Below, piece after piece: positions 8,683 to 21,300 of a stretch of 64,000 nucleotides of DNA (the first letter of the stretch is position 1; every line of letters begins with the position of its first letter). Source of the stretch: an uncultured Bacteroidales bacterium (GTDB lineage Bacteria > Bacteroidota > Bacteroidia > Bacteroidales > UBA932). Below the pieces are notes generated by a model. That model made no database searches. It saw nothing but the letters and a program-made list of their open reading frames with translations, and was not told the origin of the DNA. The stretch is from positions 47,820 to 111,819 of the forward strand of contig CALVDT010000080.1 in NCBI GenBank assembly GCA_944326385.1, in the 5' to 3' direction. The position numbers and the translations under genes are program-made.

Positions 8683-10737
8683 TCATGGTCTTGCAGCATG
8701 GTTCATCCGCTTCGGATACTCTATTCTGGCATGGTAAACCTGCTGGAGATATGATTTCAGGACATTCTTGACTATATTCAATTCCTTGAGAGAGATGTCG
8801 GCATCCTCGAACTGGCCGTCGGACATCTTCGACCTTACGATATTCTCGACAAGGTCGGACATGGTCTTGGCGGAATTGTCCTTTACTGTACGGGAAGCGG
8901 CTTCCAGCGTATCGCAGAGCATCACTATTACCTGCTCCTTGGTGTTCGGTTTCCTGCCCTTGTAGAAGAAATCCTCTGCATTGGCCTTGTCGCCTCCTTC
9001 CTTCAGGTACTTGTTATAGAAATAAGCGGTGCATGTGGTGCCGTGGTGCGTGATTATGAAATCCTTTACGATATCCGGAAGGTTGAACTTCTCCGCAAGC
9101 GCCATCCCGTCCGGCACATGCTTGATTATCTCGATGGCGCTCTCACGAGGGGAAAGCCCGTCATGATATCTGGCTCCGAGCGTCTCGTTCTCTATGAAGC
9201 ACTGCGGATTCATGATCTTCCCTATGTCATGGTACAGTGAACCTGCCCTGACCAGAAGTACATTGGCATCTATTGAACGGGCCGCGGCGTCTGCAAGATT
9301 CATGACCTGCAGGGAATGCTGGAAAGTCCCCGGTGCCTTGTGCGCCATGTCGCGGAGAAGCCTGTTGTTCGGATCGGTAAGTTCGGCAAGCCTGTTGTTG
9401 GAGACCAGGTTGAATATCTTCTCGAAAAGATAGACAAGCGGATATCCTGCGACTGAAAGGAAGGACCCTATGAACAGATAAAGGATTGTCCTGTAATCGT
9501 GGAAACTGCCGATCCCGTCTATGAACCTGAAGCCGAGGAAGACCAGAAGAAGTACCATGAACACTATGGATGCCGTAATGAACTGCCTCCAGCCCCTGTT
9601 GAATATCTCTGCAAAGAAAATGGTGATGGAACCGGCTGCAAGATACATGACATAGAGTTCAAGTCCGTTATGCGAAAATATGAGCAGCGGCAGCAGCGCC
9701 AGGATATATACCGGCAGCACCACGCGCTTCTTGAAGAAAGCCACAAGATAAAGGGCTATCAGCGTGAACGGTGTCAAGTACAGCAGGGACGGATCGATCT
9801 TCTCCACGAATACTGCCATGACAGTGGCAAGCAGGTAGATGACCAGCAGGTATATGTACCTGTTGAATTCATCGAAGACCCAGTAGTTCGTATAATATAT
9901 GGTGAAATACAGTACGGAGACCAGCGTAAGGGCGATGAGTATGTTCCCTATCCAGAGCCATATCCTTGAACCGTTGTAGCCGAGGCTGTTTTCATATTCG
10001 GCCTTGTATGAATCAAGAAGCTGCTCTATTTCAGCGGTGATTATCTCTCCGTCGGAGACAATGAGCTGGCCTGCATTGACCACGCCTGATGTAGGTGACA
10101 CATAGTCCACCGATTCCTCATGCACGAGATCCGTGGTCTGTCTGTCGAATGTCAGGTTAGGCTCCAGCAGATCGTAGATCCCGGTTGCGGTACAGAGGGA
10201 GTCGGCATTGCATGCAATGGCTGATTCCGTCAGGAAAAGCAGAAGGAAATCCTTTGCCTCCTGGACCGTATAGACTTCCGAGGACGGGATCTTCCGTGCC
10301 CGCCTGTCTTTCTGGACGAAGATCACATTGCTGTCGAAGGTCTTGCCTTCAGGCAGATATCCTGAACCTGTACCGGAGACAATACCGCTGCTGTAAAGCC
10401 GTCCGAACGCATTCAATATCTCCGGCTTGACATTATTGCATTCCCCCAGATCAAGCTTCTCCACGAGATTTATCTGATTGTGCACCACGGTTTCGGAATA
10501 GCGGAAATACGGTATCACGCTCGATCCGAGTTCAGCCTTCTCGGCCTGCATCTGTGCTTCTGTCTTCAGGATCGGGAAATCGAACTGCGCGATAAGCGGC
10601 TCGTACATCCATGGCGAGCCTTTCTTGTAGTCATAGTTGAATTTGCCCATTCTCGGGAAAATGAGCACGAGAATGACAAACAGGACCGCCAGAGGCACGT
10701 AAATCTTATAGGAATGGTTGATCTTGATTTTAAGCAT
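8683..10737 (-). CDS. 7TM-HD membrane phosphodiesterase (PgpH-like)
   Basis: 684 residues. A first transmembrane helix at about 12-28 is followed by an extracytoplasmic 7TMR-HDED-type domain (to about 265), a block of seven hydrophobic helices (about 275-450), and a cytosolic HD domain with metal ligands in AGSLYHDIGKI, further His in ITHHGTT and a distal D in MLCDTLEAA. PgpH members of this family hydrolyse the second messenger c-di-AMP. It starts at an ATG overlapping the stop codon of the upstream acyltransferase-like gene (TGATG), so translation is coupled; a GTG one codon earlier is also possible. Whether c-di-AMP is the substrate is inferred from the family. Confidence 0.88.
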   Translation of the reverse strand: MLKIKINHSYKIYVPLAVLFVILVLIFPRMGKFNYDYKKGSPWMYEPLIAQFDFPILKTEAQMQAEKAELGSSVIPYFRYSETVVHNQINLVEKLDLGECNNVKPEILNAFGRLYSSGIVSGTGSGYLPEGKTFDSNVIFVQKDRRARKIPSSEVYTVQEAKDFLLLFLTESAIACNADSLCTATGIYDLLEPNLTFDRQTTDLVHEESVDYVSPTSGVVNAGQLIVSDGEIITAEIEQLLDSYKAEYENSLGYNGSRIWLWIGNILIALTLVSVLYFTIYYTNYWVFDEFNRYIYLLVIYLLATVMAVFVEKIDPSLLYLTPFTLIALYLVAFFKKRVVLPVYILALLPLLIFSHNGLELYVMYLAAGSITIFFAEIFNRGWRQFITASIVFMVLLLVFLGFRFIDGIGSFHDYRTILYLFIGSFLSVAGYPLVYLFEKIFNLVSNNRLAELTDPNNRLLRDMAHKAPGTFQHSLQVMNLADAAARSIDANVLLVRAGSLYHDIGKIMNPQCFIENETLGARYHDGLSPRESAIEIIKHVPDGMALAEKFNLPDIVKDFIITHHGTTCTAYFYNKYLKEGGDKANAEDFFYKGRKPNTKEQVIVMLCDTLEAASRTVKDNSAKTMSDLVENIVRSKMSDGQFEDADISLKELNIVKNVLKSYLQQVYHARIEYPKRMNHAARP

Positions 10738-12029
10738 CACAATTGCGGTTTATATGACAAGGGTCTGTGGATATAGCTTTCCGATATGTAGGCTGGCATG
10801 CCGCACCCTTTCAGGAGCGATACGAACCTCCTGCACGCATCATCCTGAGGGTCGGCAGACGAGACAGTGACCACAAGGTCGCCTTTGAAGTTGATGGTCG
10901 ACAGGGCATACGGGAAGAGGGATGTGCCTATCACCGGATAGAATTCAGTTATGTACTGCAGCATGGTCTCCGGGAAAATCACGCTGCCGATATTGCAGGA
11001 CGAGAATGTTGCCTCGGCCGATATGTCCGAGAACATTTTCTTCACCGAGGATGCCTTGTCCTCGACGGTGCCTGTCTCCATGATCCTGTCGATCAGGCTT
11101 ATCTTCCTCTGCGCGTTATAGGCAAGGGCGTCTGTCCTGAGCTGGGCCTCAAGGAGTTTCTTCTGGGACATCAGGACCGTGCCCACCGGATATTCGGAGA
11201 GCTTCCTGTTATAGGCAAGCGGCAGATCGACGAAGAAAGGGCGGAGGGTCGTGGTCGGGAAATATTGCCTCAGGTTTATCTGGATGTATGATATCACATA
11301 TTCGCCCGGAACGGATTTGTCCGGATGGCTTTCGAGCAGGGCTTCGGCAAAGAATGGCGATACTATGGTGGAAGGCATCGTGATGTATTCCTTGGCCTCC
11401 CCCTTTATCTTGGCGACAGGTATGTGTATCCGGGTTACCTTGAACGGGCTGTCCCCTGACCGTGACGATATGCCGAGAGCCCTGGCGTCCATATACCATA
11501 CAGGACGAGATGCAGGGATGTCATCCAGAGCCACGAATGCATCGTCTGCCTCTATGGAATGGAAGCTGGAATCCGAAGTGATGACACTGCCGTCATTGTC
11601 CACATCGTAGCCGCCGAGCACAAGGTACCTGTATATTACAGCCCTTATGAACGGCACCACTCCCTTTTCATCCGCCACCGACTTGTGGATATCGAAATAT
11701 ATCGTCTTGTGGTTCACCGAGACAGAAAGCATGGACTCCCTTCCGAAGCCTGCACCGGCTGATGCCGCGATCCTGTCATCGGCATGGCAGACCGTCACTT
11801 TTCCCGTCATCCTCCCGAACACTAACGAGTCCCCGTTCTTCTCGACCCTGACGGCAAGGTGCGGGAAACGCGGCATGAGTCCGTCGATGGCCTGCTGAAG
11901 CATACCTGTATCCACAGCCATGGTAAGGCCCACGACATATGTGAAAACCGTATCCGAAGAAGATGGATCGGAATACAGGTACGTACTCCCGAGCAGATCC
12001 GGAGTGAGATATTCAGGATTGTTGCTCAT
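10737..12029 (-). CDS. CoA-dependent acyltransferase-fold protein (condensation/CAT-like), divergent
   Basis: 430 residues. The overall pattern is that of the chloramphenicol acetyltransferase/condensation fold: an N-terminal AIDGLMPRFPHLAVRV segment, then a central IHKSVADEKG that lines up with the catalytic HHxxxDG motif but keeps only one His and shifts the acidic residue, and a DFGWG-like position not clearly present. Alcohol O-acetyltransferase-like Bacteroidota proteins look similar. It lies 11 bp after a short-chain reductase gene and two genes after an alpha-oxoamine synthase gene. An N- or O-acyltransferase acting on the product of those enzymes is a reasonable guess, not something the sequence proves. 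Confidence 0.55.
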   Translation of the reverse strand: MSNNPEYLTPDLLGSTYLYSDPSSSDTVFTYVVGLTMAVDTGMLQQAIDGLMPRFPHLAVRVEKNGDSLVFGRMTGKVTVCHADDRIAASAGAGFGRESMLSVSVNHKTIYFDIHKSVADEKGVVPFIRAVIYRYLVLGGYDVDNDGSVITSDSSFHSIEADDAFVALDDIPASRPVWYMDARALGISSRSGDSPFKVTRIHIPVAKIKGEAKEYITMPSTIVSPFFAEALLESHPDKSVPGEYVISYIQINLRQYFPTTTLRPFFVDLPLAYNRKLSEYPVGTVLMSQKKLLEAQLRTDALAYNAQRKISLIDRIMETGTVEDKASSVKKMFSDISAEATFSSCNIGSVIFPETMLQYITEFYPVIGTSLFPYALSTINFKGDLVVTVSSADPQDDACRRFVSLLKGCGMPAYISESYIHRPLSYKPQL

Positions 12030-12039
12030 CTTCAGTCGA

Positions 12040-12861
12040 TCATTTATGGAACGGACTGTCCGGTTCCTTGGCCATATAGCTGAATTCGAGCCTGTCGGTA
12101 AGGGCCGGCCAGAGATTATGCATCAGGACCGTCAGTTTGCCTATCGGAGTGAGTATCATTTCCGATTTCCTGCGGATCAGGCCTTTTGCCAGATATTCCG
12201 CCACCTTCCCGGCTGTCATCATCTTGCCTTCATCCCTCGGGGTCTTGCCCTGGGCGGAACCGTCTGCTGTAAGGGCCGCATTCCTGACATTGGAGGCTGT
12301 GAATCCCGGTGCGAACACCAGGACATGGAGGCCGTCGTACAGGTGCTCAATCCTCAATGTATCAAGGAATCCGCGGATTGCGTATTTCGAGGATGAATAG
12401 CCTGTCCTGCCCGGAAGTCCGGCATAACCCGCAATCGATATGACCCCCACTACGGAACCTTTTGTTTCAAGCAGATACGGCAGCGCATACTTGGTGCAGA
12501 AGACCGTACCCCAGAAATTCACATCCATCAGCGTCTTGATGACGGACAGATCCAGATCCTTGAACATGGCCCTCATGGAAAGTCCGGCATTGTTCACCAG
12601 GATATCTATTTTCCCGAATCTCTGCACGGTCTTCTCAATCAAGGCCTTGCAGTCGGCCTCAACTGACACGTCCGTCTTTGTGCACAAGATTTCAGTCTGC
12701 CCTGACAGTCCGGCTGCCAAATCCTCGAGTTTGTCGATGGATCTGGCAGCCAGCGAGAGCTTCGCCCCGCAGGCTGCAAATAATTCGGCAGAAGCCAACC
12801 CAATTCCTGAGCTGGCTCCTGTGATGATCATGACTTTGTCTTTGAAAAATCCTCTGTTCAT
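12040..12861 (-). CDS. short-chain dehydrogenase/reductase, possible 3-ketosphinganine-type reductase
   Basis: 273 residues. Classical SDR: TGASSGIG cofactor loop (about 16-23), NNAG, catalytic Ser in VISIAGYAG, and YSSSK with the Tyr/Lys pair (about 157-161). The alkaline-residue arrangement after the second strand (ARSIDK) suggests NADPH. The C-terminus has a membrane-associating character (LTVLMHNLWPALTDR) and ends MAKEPDSPF, as in DHRS7/KDSR-like proteins of Bacteroidota. It is encoded 31 bp after an alpha-oxoamine synthase that makes 3-keto amines, which fits reduction of a 3-keto base to the 3-hydroxy form. Substrate is inferred from this context. Confidence 0.8.
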   Translation of the reverse strand: MNRGFFKDKVMIITGASSGIGLASAELFAACGAKLSLAARSIDKLEDLAAGLSGQTEILCTKTDVSVEADCKALIEKTVQRFGKIDILVNNAGLSMRAMFKDLDLSVIKTLMDVNFWGTVFCTKYALPYLLETKGSVVGVISIAGYAGLPGRTGYSSSKYAIRGFLDTLRIEHLYDGLHVLVFAPGFTASNVRNAALTADGSAQGKTPRDEGKMMTAGKVAEYLAKGLIRRKSEMILTPIGKLTVLMHNLWPALTDRLEFSYMAKEPDSPFHK

Positions 12862-12892
12862 TCCTGAAGTTCATGAATGCGTGGAAAATCCA

Positions 12893-14152
12893 CTAATGAA
12901 TAGCCATGTCGATGATCTCGTCACCGTCGTACTCTCCCCTTTCGAGCTTGGCGCGGATCTCCGCGAATGTCTTGAGGGTATACTCCACATCTTCCATGGA
13001 ATGTGCGGCTGTAGGAATCACCCTGAAGATGATCATGCCCTTTGGTATGACAGGATATACGACTATCGAGCAGAAGATACCGTAATTCTCCCTGAGGTCC
13101 ACTGCCATCTTGGTAGCCTGGCCTACACCGCCCTTGATGGCCACCGGTGTCACGCAGGCCTCGGCCGGACCGATGTCGAATCCGAGTTCACGGAAACCGT
13201 TCTGCAGTGTACGTGTCACCTTGAAGAGCTTCTTCCTGAGCTCGTCGCCTTCCGCGCTGCGGATGATGGAAAGCCTTTTCAGACCGCCTTCCACGAAAGC
13301 CATCGGAAGTGACTTGGCATAGATCTGCGAGCGGAGATTATACCTGAGATAGTCGATGATGACCTTAGGGCCTGCCACGAAGCCTCCGATGCTGGCCATG
13401 GACTTTGCGTAAGCCCCTATGTAGAGGTCCACTTCATCCATTACACCGAAATGCTCGGATGTACCGCGGCCGTGTTCTCCCATCACACCGAAACCGTGGG
13501 CATCGTCGATAAGTATCCTGAAATTGTATTTCTTCTTGAGGGCTACGATCTGGTCGAGGTTTCCGAGCGCACCGGTCATACCGTATACGCCTTCCGTGAT
13601 GAGAAGTATTCCGCCACCGGTCTCCTCGCAGAGTTTTGTAGCTCTTTTCAGAGTGGCCTCGCAGCTTTCGATGTCGTTATGGCGGTAAGTCATCCTCTTG
13701 CCCATGTGCAGACGGGCACCGTCTATAAGGCAGGCGTGGGCTTCAGAGTCGTAGACGATGATGTCATGCCTGTCCATGAGGGCATCGATGGTGGATATGA
13801 TTCCCTGATATCCGAAATTGAAAAGGAAGGCATCTTCCTTTTTCTCGAATTCCGCGAGTTCCCTTTCAAACTGCTCGTGGAGGGAAGTATGCCCTGACAT
13901 CATGCGGCTTCCCATCGGATAGGCAAGTCCCCATTTGGCAGCAGCCTCGGCATCGGTCTTCCTTACTTCAGGATGGTTTGCAAGGCCGAGATAATTGTTG
14001 AGGCTCCAGCAGAGGACGTCCTTACCACGGAATTTCATGTGAGGACCTATTTCCCCTTCGAGTTTCGGATACATGTAATATCCGAATGCTTTCTGTCTGT
14101 ACTGGCCAAGAGGACCACCTGAGTCCCTGGCAATTCTGTCAAATATATCCAT
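12893..14152 (-). CDS. alpha-oxoamine synthase (serine palmitoyltransferase / KBL / CFAT-like)
   Basis: 419 residues, PLP-dependent fold type I. The Schiff-base Lys is in YAKSMASIGGF, the PLP-contacting Asp/His in IDDAHGFGVMG, and the ring-stacking His in SEAHACLIDG. Family members condense an amino acid with an acyl-CoA: serine plus palmitoyl-CoA (SPT), glycine plus acetyl-CoA (KBL), or cysteate plus acyl-CoA (CFAT, first step of sulfonolipids). The protein resembles the Flavobacteria/Bacteroidales subgroup often annotated as either. The two genes downstream (a reductase and an acyltransferase-fold protein) favour a lipid role over threonine catabolism, because no tdh is nearby. It is first in its operon. 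Confidence 0.85.
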   Translation of the reverse strand: MDIFDRIARDSGGPLGQYRQKAFGYYMYPKLEGEIGPHMKFRGKDVLCWSLNNYLGLANHPEVRKTDAEAAAKWGLAYPMGSRMMSGHTSLHEQFERELAEFEKKEDAFLFNFGYQGIISTIDALMDRHDIIVYDSEAHACLIDGARLHMGKRMTYRHNDIESCEATLKRATKLCEETGGGILLITEGVYGMTGALGNLDQIVALKKKYNFRILIDDAHGFGVMGEHGRGTSEHFGVMDEVDLYIGAYAKSMASIGGFVAGPKVIIDYLRYNLRSQIYAKSLPMAFVEGGLKRLSIIRSAEGDELRKKLFKVTRTLQNGFRELGFDIGPAEACVTPVAIKGGVGQATKMAVDLRENYGIFCSIVVYPVIPKGMIIFRVIPTAAHSMEDVEYTLKTFAEIRAKLERGEYDGDEIIDMAIH

Positions 14153-14332
14153 AATATTTATCTTTAAGTTTTAATACATCTTTTTCCTTCACCAATTGAA
14201 CGGAACCCTTGAAATTCTTTTTCGGCGAGGGATTTCAAGGCCTGCGCAGTCGAGGAAACCGGAGTTTACTTCCGTAAATGAGGATTTCAACGACAAGCGT
14301 AACGAAGAAATCACCGCTGATTTGTTCTTTCT

Positions 14333-16448
<2,116 letters not shown>

Positions 16449-16457
16449 TTAAACGGA

Positions 16458-16489
16458 CAAATTTAGAAACTGTTTTGAAATTTTCCAAA
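16458..16489 (-). promoter_or_regulatory. gyrB promoter
   Basis: Minus strand: TTTG at 16489-16486 and TAAATTTG at 16465-16458, 20 bp apart. The spacer holds AAAATTTCAAAACAGTTTC, and a very similar spacer (AAAAATTCAAAACAGTTTC) occurs in the djlA-like gene's promoter at 36.3 kb. Confidence 0.75.
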
Positions 16490-16556
16490 GATTCTTTCAA
16501 TCGTCTTCCCGGCATGGATTTCCCCGGAAATCCTGAACATGTCCCGGACAATTCCA

Positions 16557-18299
16557 TCACAGATTCAGACAGATTCCTGCGGTAAAGTATATGCCGCTTT
16601 CAGCATACAGGGGTGTCCTCTGTATGGTCATGTCCAGAAGGTTCCCGCCATGCAGCCATAATGAGAATTTCCGTGTGAAAGCGTACTCGAAAGTGACTCC
16701 GAGGTCAGCGAAAGCAGGGATCTCCACTGCTCCCGGACAGGTCGCGCCTGCCGGCATGATGCTTCCGCTGCGGGAAGTCGAGAAACCGCACCCGACGCCG
16801 GCGAAGATCCGCCTTTTCCAGTTGTACATGAAATCGACGCAGCCTGACAGCGCAGGAGGTGCGAACAGGAAGCTGTTCCTTCGGGCCACATCCGTAGTCT
16901 GATACTGCAGCCGGCAGTCGATATCCACGTCCTGGGAAGTCCATGTACAGTCCAGACTGACGAAGAACATCTGCCATGCTGAATAATCCAGTCCTGCATA
17001 CAGCCTGTCCGGGCCTGCGGCTATGATCTCCAGAGGTGCATTGCCGAAATTCCTGTAACCGGCTTTCAGGCAGTATTCAAGCCGTGAGGCGATATTCCCT
17101 TCCAGTCCGAGGACTGCGGAAACGCGCTCCACGGTATTGTCCAGAAGCGGGACTCCCGCCACTGTATTGCACAAAGGTGTCAGATGCCTGTCACGATGAA
17201 GGAGTGAAGAATATCTGTTTATGTCGGTACCGCCGCCGACATTCAGGAAAATATCCATGTGTTTCCTTATCGCGGCATATCTTATTTCAATATCCGGATA
17301 GACTACCTGTCCCTTTGCCGAATTCATCTGCGCCGGGCTTCCAGGGCCGTTGTCACCGAAAAGGAATGCCAGCTTTACTCCCATATCCAGATTCCATCTG
17401 CCGCCGGAATAAAGATAATGAGGGACAAATGAGATATTGCCGGCAGTCGAACCATAAGCCGCTCCATAAGACGACAGATCGAAATCCATATCCACCATTA
17501 CAGCATGTCCCTGCCTGAAGAACCCTCCGGCAGAAGCACTGAAATCGAAATCATGGGCAGTCAGACAGTCCTTTGCAAGTCCGGCATACATGAATCCGTC
17601 TTCAGCATAGCGGTAGCCGAGTCTGACATCATAGACATACCGCGAATCCGGATATCTTTTGGACGATATGCCGAAATCCAGATCAACGCCGTTGTATCCT
17701 CTGGTCACTGTCGTATCTTTCAGTGCAGTCCCGTAATACCCGGCCTTGAATGAAAGTACGCCCGTCTCCCAGTCGAACGCCCCGTCCACGCCTGCGGCAG
17801 ACAGCATGTCGTAGCCGCTGTATCCGGAACCTGTCTTGTCAATTGCGGATGCTGTCTCCTGCCTGACCAGGCCCAATGTCCTGTAGTTGCCGATATATGA
17901 ACGGTGCTGTGCATAGACAGAAAGCCTGAAACGCTCATTCCGTACCGGAGACCATACGAAATCCAATGTCGGATGAAGGGTGAACCCGGCTCCTGCCCGC
18001 AGATACAAGGACTTCTCTCCGGGATCGGACGGAGCAATATCCATGTCCATAAGGAATGGGCGGAACTCATAGGAACCGCGGAAAGGATTGTCGAATACGG
18101 AATAGTCGAACTCGAGATTGAATTTAAGCAGGCTGTCCGGCATGGCCATCGGCACGGAGGGCTTGGCCATATCCATCAGTGTCCCTCTGTACTGCCTTGA
18201 CACTTCCACCGTAGGATTCAGATCCTGGGCTGCCGACCTGCCGCAAAGGAGCATGAGCGACAGAGCGGCCGGAATAATATATCTGAAGGAATTTTTCAT
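16557..18299 (-). CDS. outer-membrane beta-barrel protein (TonB-receptor-like barrel without visible plug)
   Basis: 580 residues. Signal peptide MKNSFRYIIPAALSLMLLCGRSAAQ, then about 60 residues of linker, then alternating amphipathic strands to the end (for example RFRLSVYAQHRSYIG, ELEYCLKAGYRNFG-like and FEYAFTRKFSLWLHGGN), finishing in a barrel strand. No plug domain or TonB box is recognisable, so it may be a non-TonB barrel that partners with a periplasmic protein. It starts 12 bp after a 1011-residue TPR protein on the same strand; such TPR-barrel pairs are common in Bacteroidota. Substrate unknown. Confidence 0.72.
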   Translation of the reverse strand: MKNSFRYIIPAALSLMLLCGRSAAQDLNPTVEVSRQYRGTLMDMAKPSVPMAMPDSLLKFNLEFDYSVFDNPFRGSYEFRPFLMDMDIAPSDPGEKSLYLRAGAGFTLHPTLDFVWSPVRNERFRLSVYAQHRSYIGNYRTLGLVRQETASAIDKTGSGYSGYDMLSAAGVDGAFDWETGVLSFKAGYYGTALKDTTVTRGYNGVDLDFGISSKRYPDSRYVYDVRLGYRYAEDGFMYAGLAKDCLTAHDFDFSASAGGFFRQGHAVMVDMDFDLSSYGAAYGSTAGNISFVPHYLYSGGRWNLDMGVKLAFLFGDNGPGSPAQMNSAKGQVVYPDIEIRYAAIRKHMDIFLNVGGGTDINRYSSLLHRDRHLTPLCNTVAGVPLLDNTVERVSAVLGLEGNIASRLEYCLKAGYRNFGNAPLEIIAAGPDRLYAGLDYSAWQMFFVSLDCTWTSQDVDIDCRLQYQTTDVARRNSFLFAPPALSGCVDFMYNWKRRIFAGVGCGFSTSRSGSIMPAGATCPGAVEIPAFADLGVTFEYAFTRKFSLWLHGGNLLDMTIQRTPLYAESGIYFTAGICLNL

Positions 18300-18311
18300 C
18301 GCATGGGCATT

Positions 18312-21300
18312 TTATAGGTCATTTTCTTCTGACATGAGTATTGAAAGCTTCTCGAGCCGCATCTCCACGCTCTGCAGTACATCGTCATCCTCGCCTTCAG
18401 GCTTATAGCCGGATGCCACGCTCTCGAATGTAGCCTTGGCCTGTTCAGGATTGTCCATTTCCACGAAGGCATCGCCAAGGACGATGAAGGCTTTCGCAAG
18501 CCAGTATGTCTGGGTTGTCCCCGATTCCGAGAAGGCATAGACACGGTTTTCCACATCGCTGAAGTCGCCCCTGTCATAGCAGTCCTGGATCAGGAACCAT
18601 GAGGCCTCGGCACCTTCCGGTGTATCAGGGTGCGATGAAAGGCCGGTGAGTATGGCAACGGCTTCATCTCTCCTTGAGGTGGCAAGAAGGGATTTCGCCC
18701 GTACGTATTCCGCTTCTCTCCGGAGATCTTCATCTGCGTTCTGCCAGCTTCCGAGTTCTTCCGAATATCTTATGGCATCGTCATGGAGATGAGCCCTGTA
18801 AGCAGAGCGCATCAGACCTGTAAGAGCCTTGAAGCGTGAAGACTGGGATTCCGTAGCCGTATATAGAGATGCGTAGGCATCAAATGCATCCCGGTATTTC
18901 TGCATCGAATATGACAGATCTGCATAATTCATGGCAGCCTGTTCCACGAAAGAGCCTTTTCCTGACTTCATGACCTTCAGATAATGGTCACAGGCCATCT
19001 CCGGCTGCGACGAGAACCGGTAACATTCACCTGTGTAATATTCGGCATCGGAAACCATCCTGCCGTCAGGGTATTTCGTCAGATACGACTGCAGCGAAGC
19101 AAGAGCCTGAGGATAATTGCCTGATATGAAGACCTGTTCGGCAGCGTTGTAAATCATCATCTCCTTTTCTTCGTCGGTCTTGAGCGATGACCGGCCTATG
19201 CTTTCGATATAGGCTATGTATTTTTCAGGAGAATTCATGGATTTGTATATGGACTCCACTGCGAGCAGGGCCGCATCCGCGTATTCCGAGACAGGCATCC
19301 CTTCTATCACCTTCTTATAATAGGCAAGCGCCTTGTCATAGCTGGACATGTTCCTGTATATCATGCCGAGTTCAATATATGCCCTGGCAATGAATGTGCT
19401 GTCCTTGACACTTGCCGCAAGCGTATTGAAGCATCCTATGGCCTGGTCCGGCTTCCCCGATGTCACCAGCGACCTTCCGAGTTCATACATGGCATCCGGG
19501 TAGAAAGCAGACTCTGGAGAAGCTTTCCTGACATTGGAAAGAAGCGATATCTTCTTTGACTGGTTCCCGGAAAGGCCGTATGAAACGGCTGCCTGATAAT
19601 ACGGGTATATGTCATCGACATCGAAATAGCCGGCAAGTACAGCATCATATGCGGCTATGGCATCCTTGTATTTCTGCTCCATGAACAGACAGTCGCCTTT
19701 GCGCAGAAGGGCGTCTTTCCTGAAGGTCATGTCCCCGCCTCCGATATATGATGAAAACCAGTCCGAGGCCCTGCTGAACTCGTCCTGTTTCATGTAGCAA
19801 TAAGCCATGTTCAGCGGGATGAGCATGGATTCCTTCTGCCCGTAAAGTGCAGAGGTGTTGTAAAGGTCGGTATAGACTTTCAGCGCATCCTGATACTGGC
19901 CGGCCCTGTAATATGTCTCGGCAAGCCAGTATCTGCACATCTGGTTGAAGAATGTCCTTCGGTCCGAATAATAAGCCGCCGCCCTGAGGCAGTCCACGGC
20001 CGCCCTGTACGCCCCGGCCTGGATAAGCTGGGTAGCACGGAGGTAATTCGCCTTCATGTAGTTCGACTTCATGTCGGCGTCCAGTTCATCGATCTTGTCA
20101 TATGCATTTATGGCACCGGCATAGTCCCTGCCGTACAATGCGGCAAGGGCGATGTAGCTGTATATCTTCCCTCCTTTCCCTTTATCCGAGTAAAGTTCGA
20201 GATAATCATGGAATACCGAGGAATCCGTATTCAGGTCGAATGCGAGTTTGGCATAATTGAAGAAGGCGTCTTCCTTTATTTCCGGATCGAAATCAGTCGA
20301 GGATGCATCCTTGAACGCTTTCATCGCGGAAACCTTGTTGCCGGTCTGTATGAAGCTGTAGCCAAGATGGTAATCCGCTATCTGGCCGAGGGAATCCGCA
20401 CGGTCCGTCATCATGGAATAATTGTCGATAGCACCCTGATAGTCTTCCAGAGCATAGAGCACGGAACCTGCATAGAAGAAGTCCGATCGGGATTTCGGGG
20501 ACAGGGACTGTCTGCTCAGCCCGAAATACTGTCCGGCCTTCCCGGCATCCCCGAGCACCAGCCATGACTCGGATATGAATCGCGCGATATAAGGCTTCTT
20601 GTCTTCCGAAGCTTTCTCCAGAAGAACCGGCCCATCCTCCACGACTGTCTTGTATTCCTTCAGCATGAAGCGGCACTCCAGAAGATAGAATGAGGCAGCT
20701 TCCTCGAACCTGTCATCCTTGGCGGCTTTCTCCAGCCACTCCACGGCATCGGAGAATGATTTCTGCTCATAGTATATATACCCGATGGCATACTGTGCCG
20801 GAGCCGTATAGTCTGTGTGCGCCCTCATGGCGAGGTCCTTGAACCTGAGCAGGGCCTTGTCGAAATACCTCAACCTGAAATCGCAATACGCCCTCTTGAA
20901 CAGGAACTCCGGAATCTGGCTTCTGTACAGATTATGTCTTGAAAGTCTGGAGAACTGCCGGGAAGCGCCTTCAAAATCCTCGTCATCGAAAAGGTTAAGC
21001 GCAAGTCTGAACCATATCTGCGGCAATATCCCTGAAGACTGTGCCCGCGCCTCGAAACCTTCGGCAAGATCCTCGTATCCGGGAATCCGCAGACATACGG
21101 CGTTAAGGACGTAATATCCATACGCATCGTCATCCTTTTCAGATGAGGCAAGCTCCCTGAACATGGACATGGACCTGGCATACATGCCCTTCCTGTAGAG
21201 TTCCAGAGCCTCCCTGTATTCACGGGAACGTGGCTGTCCGTAACCTTCAGCGGGAAATTCCTGCCTGGCAGATGCGGAGGCAGCAGATGCCGATGATGCC

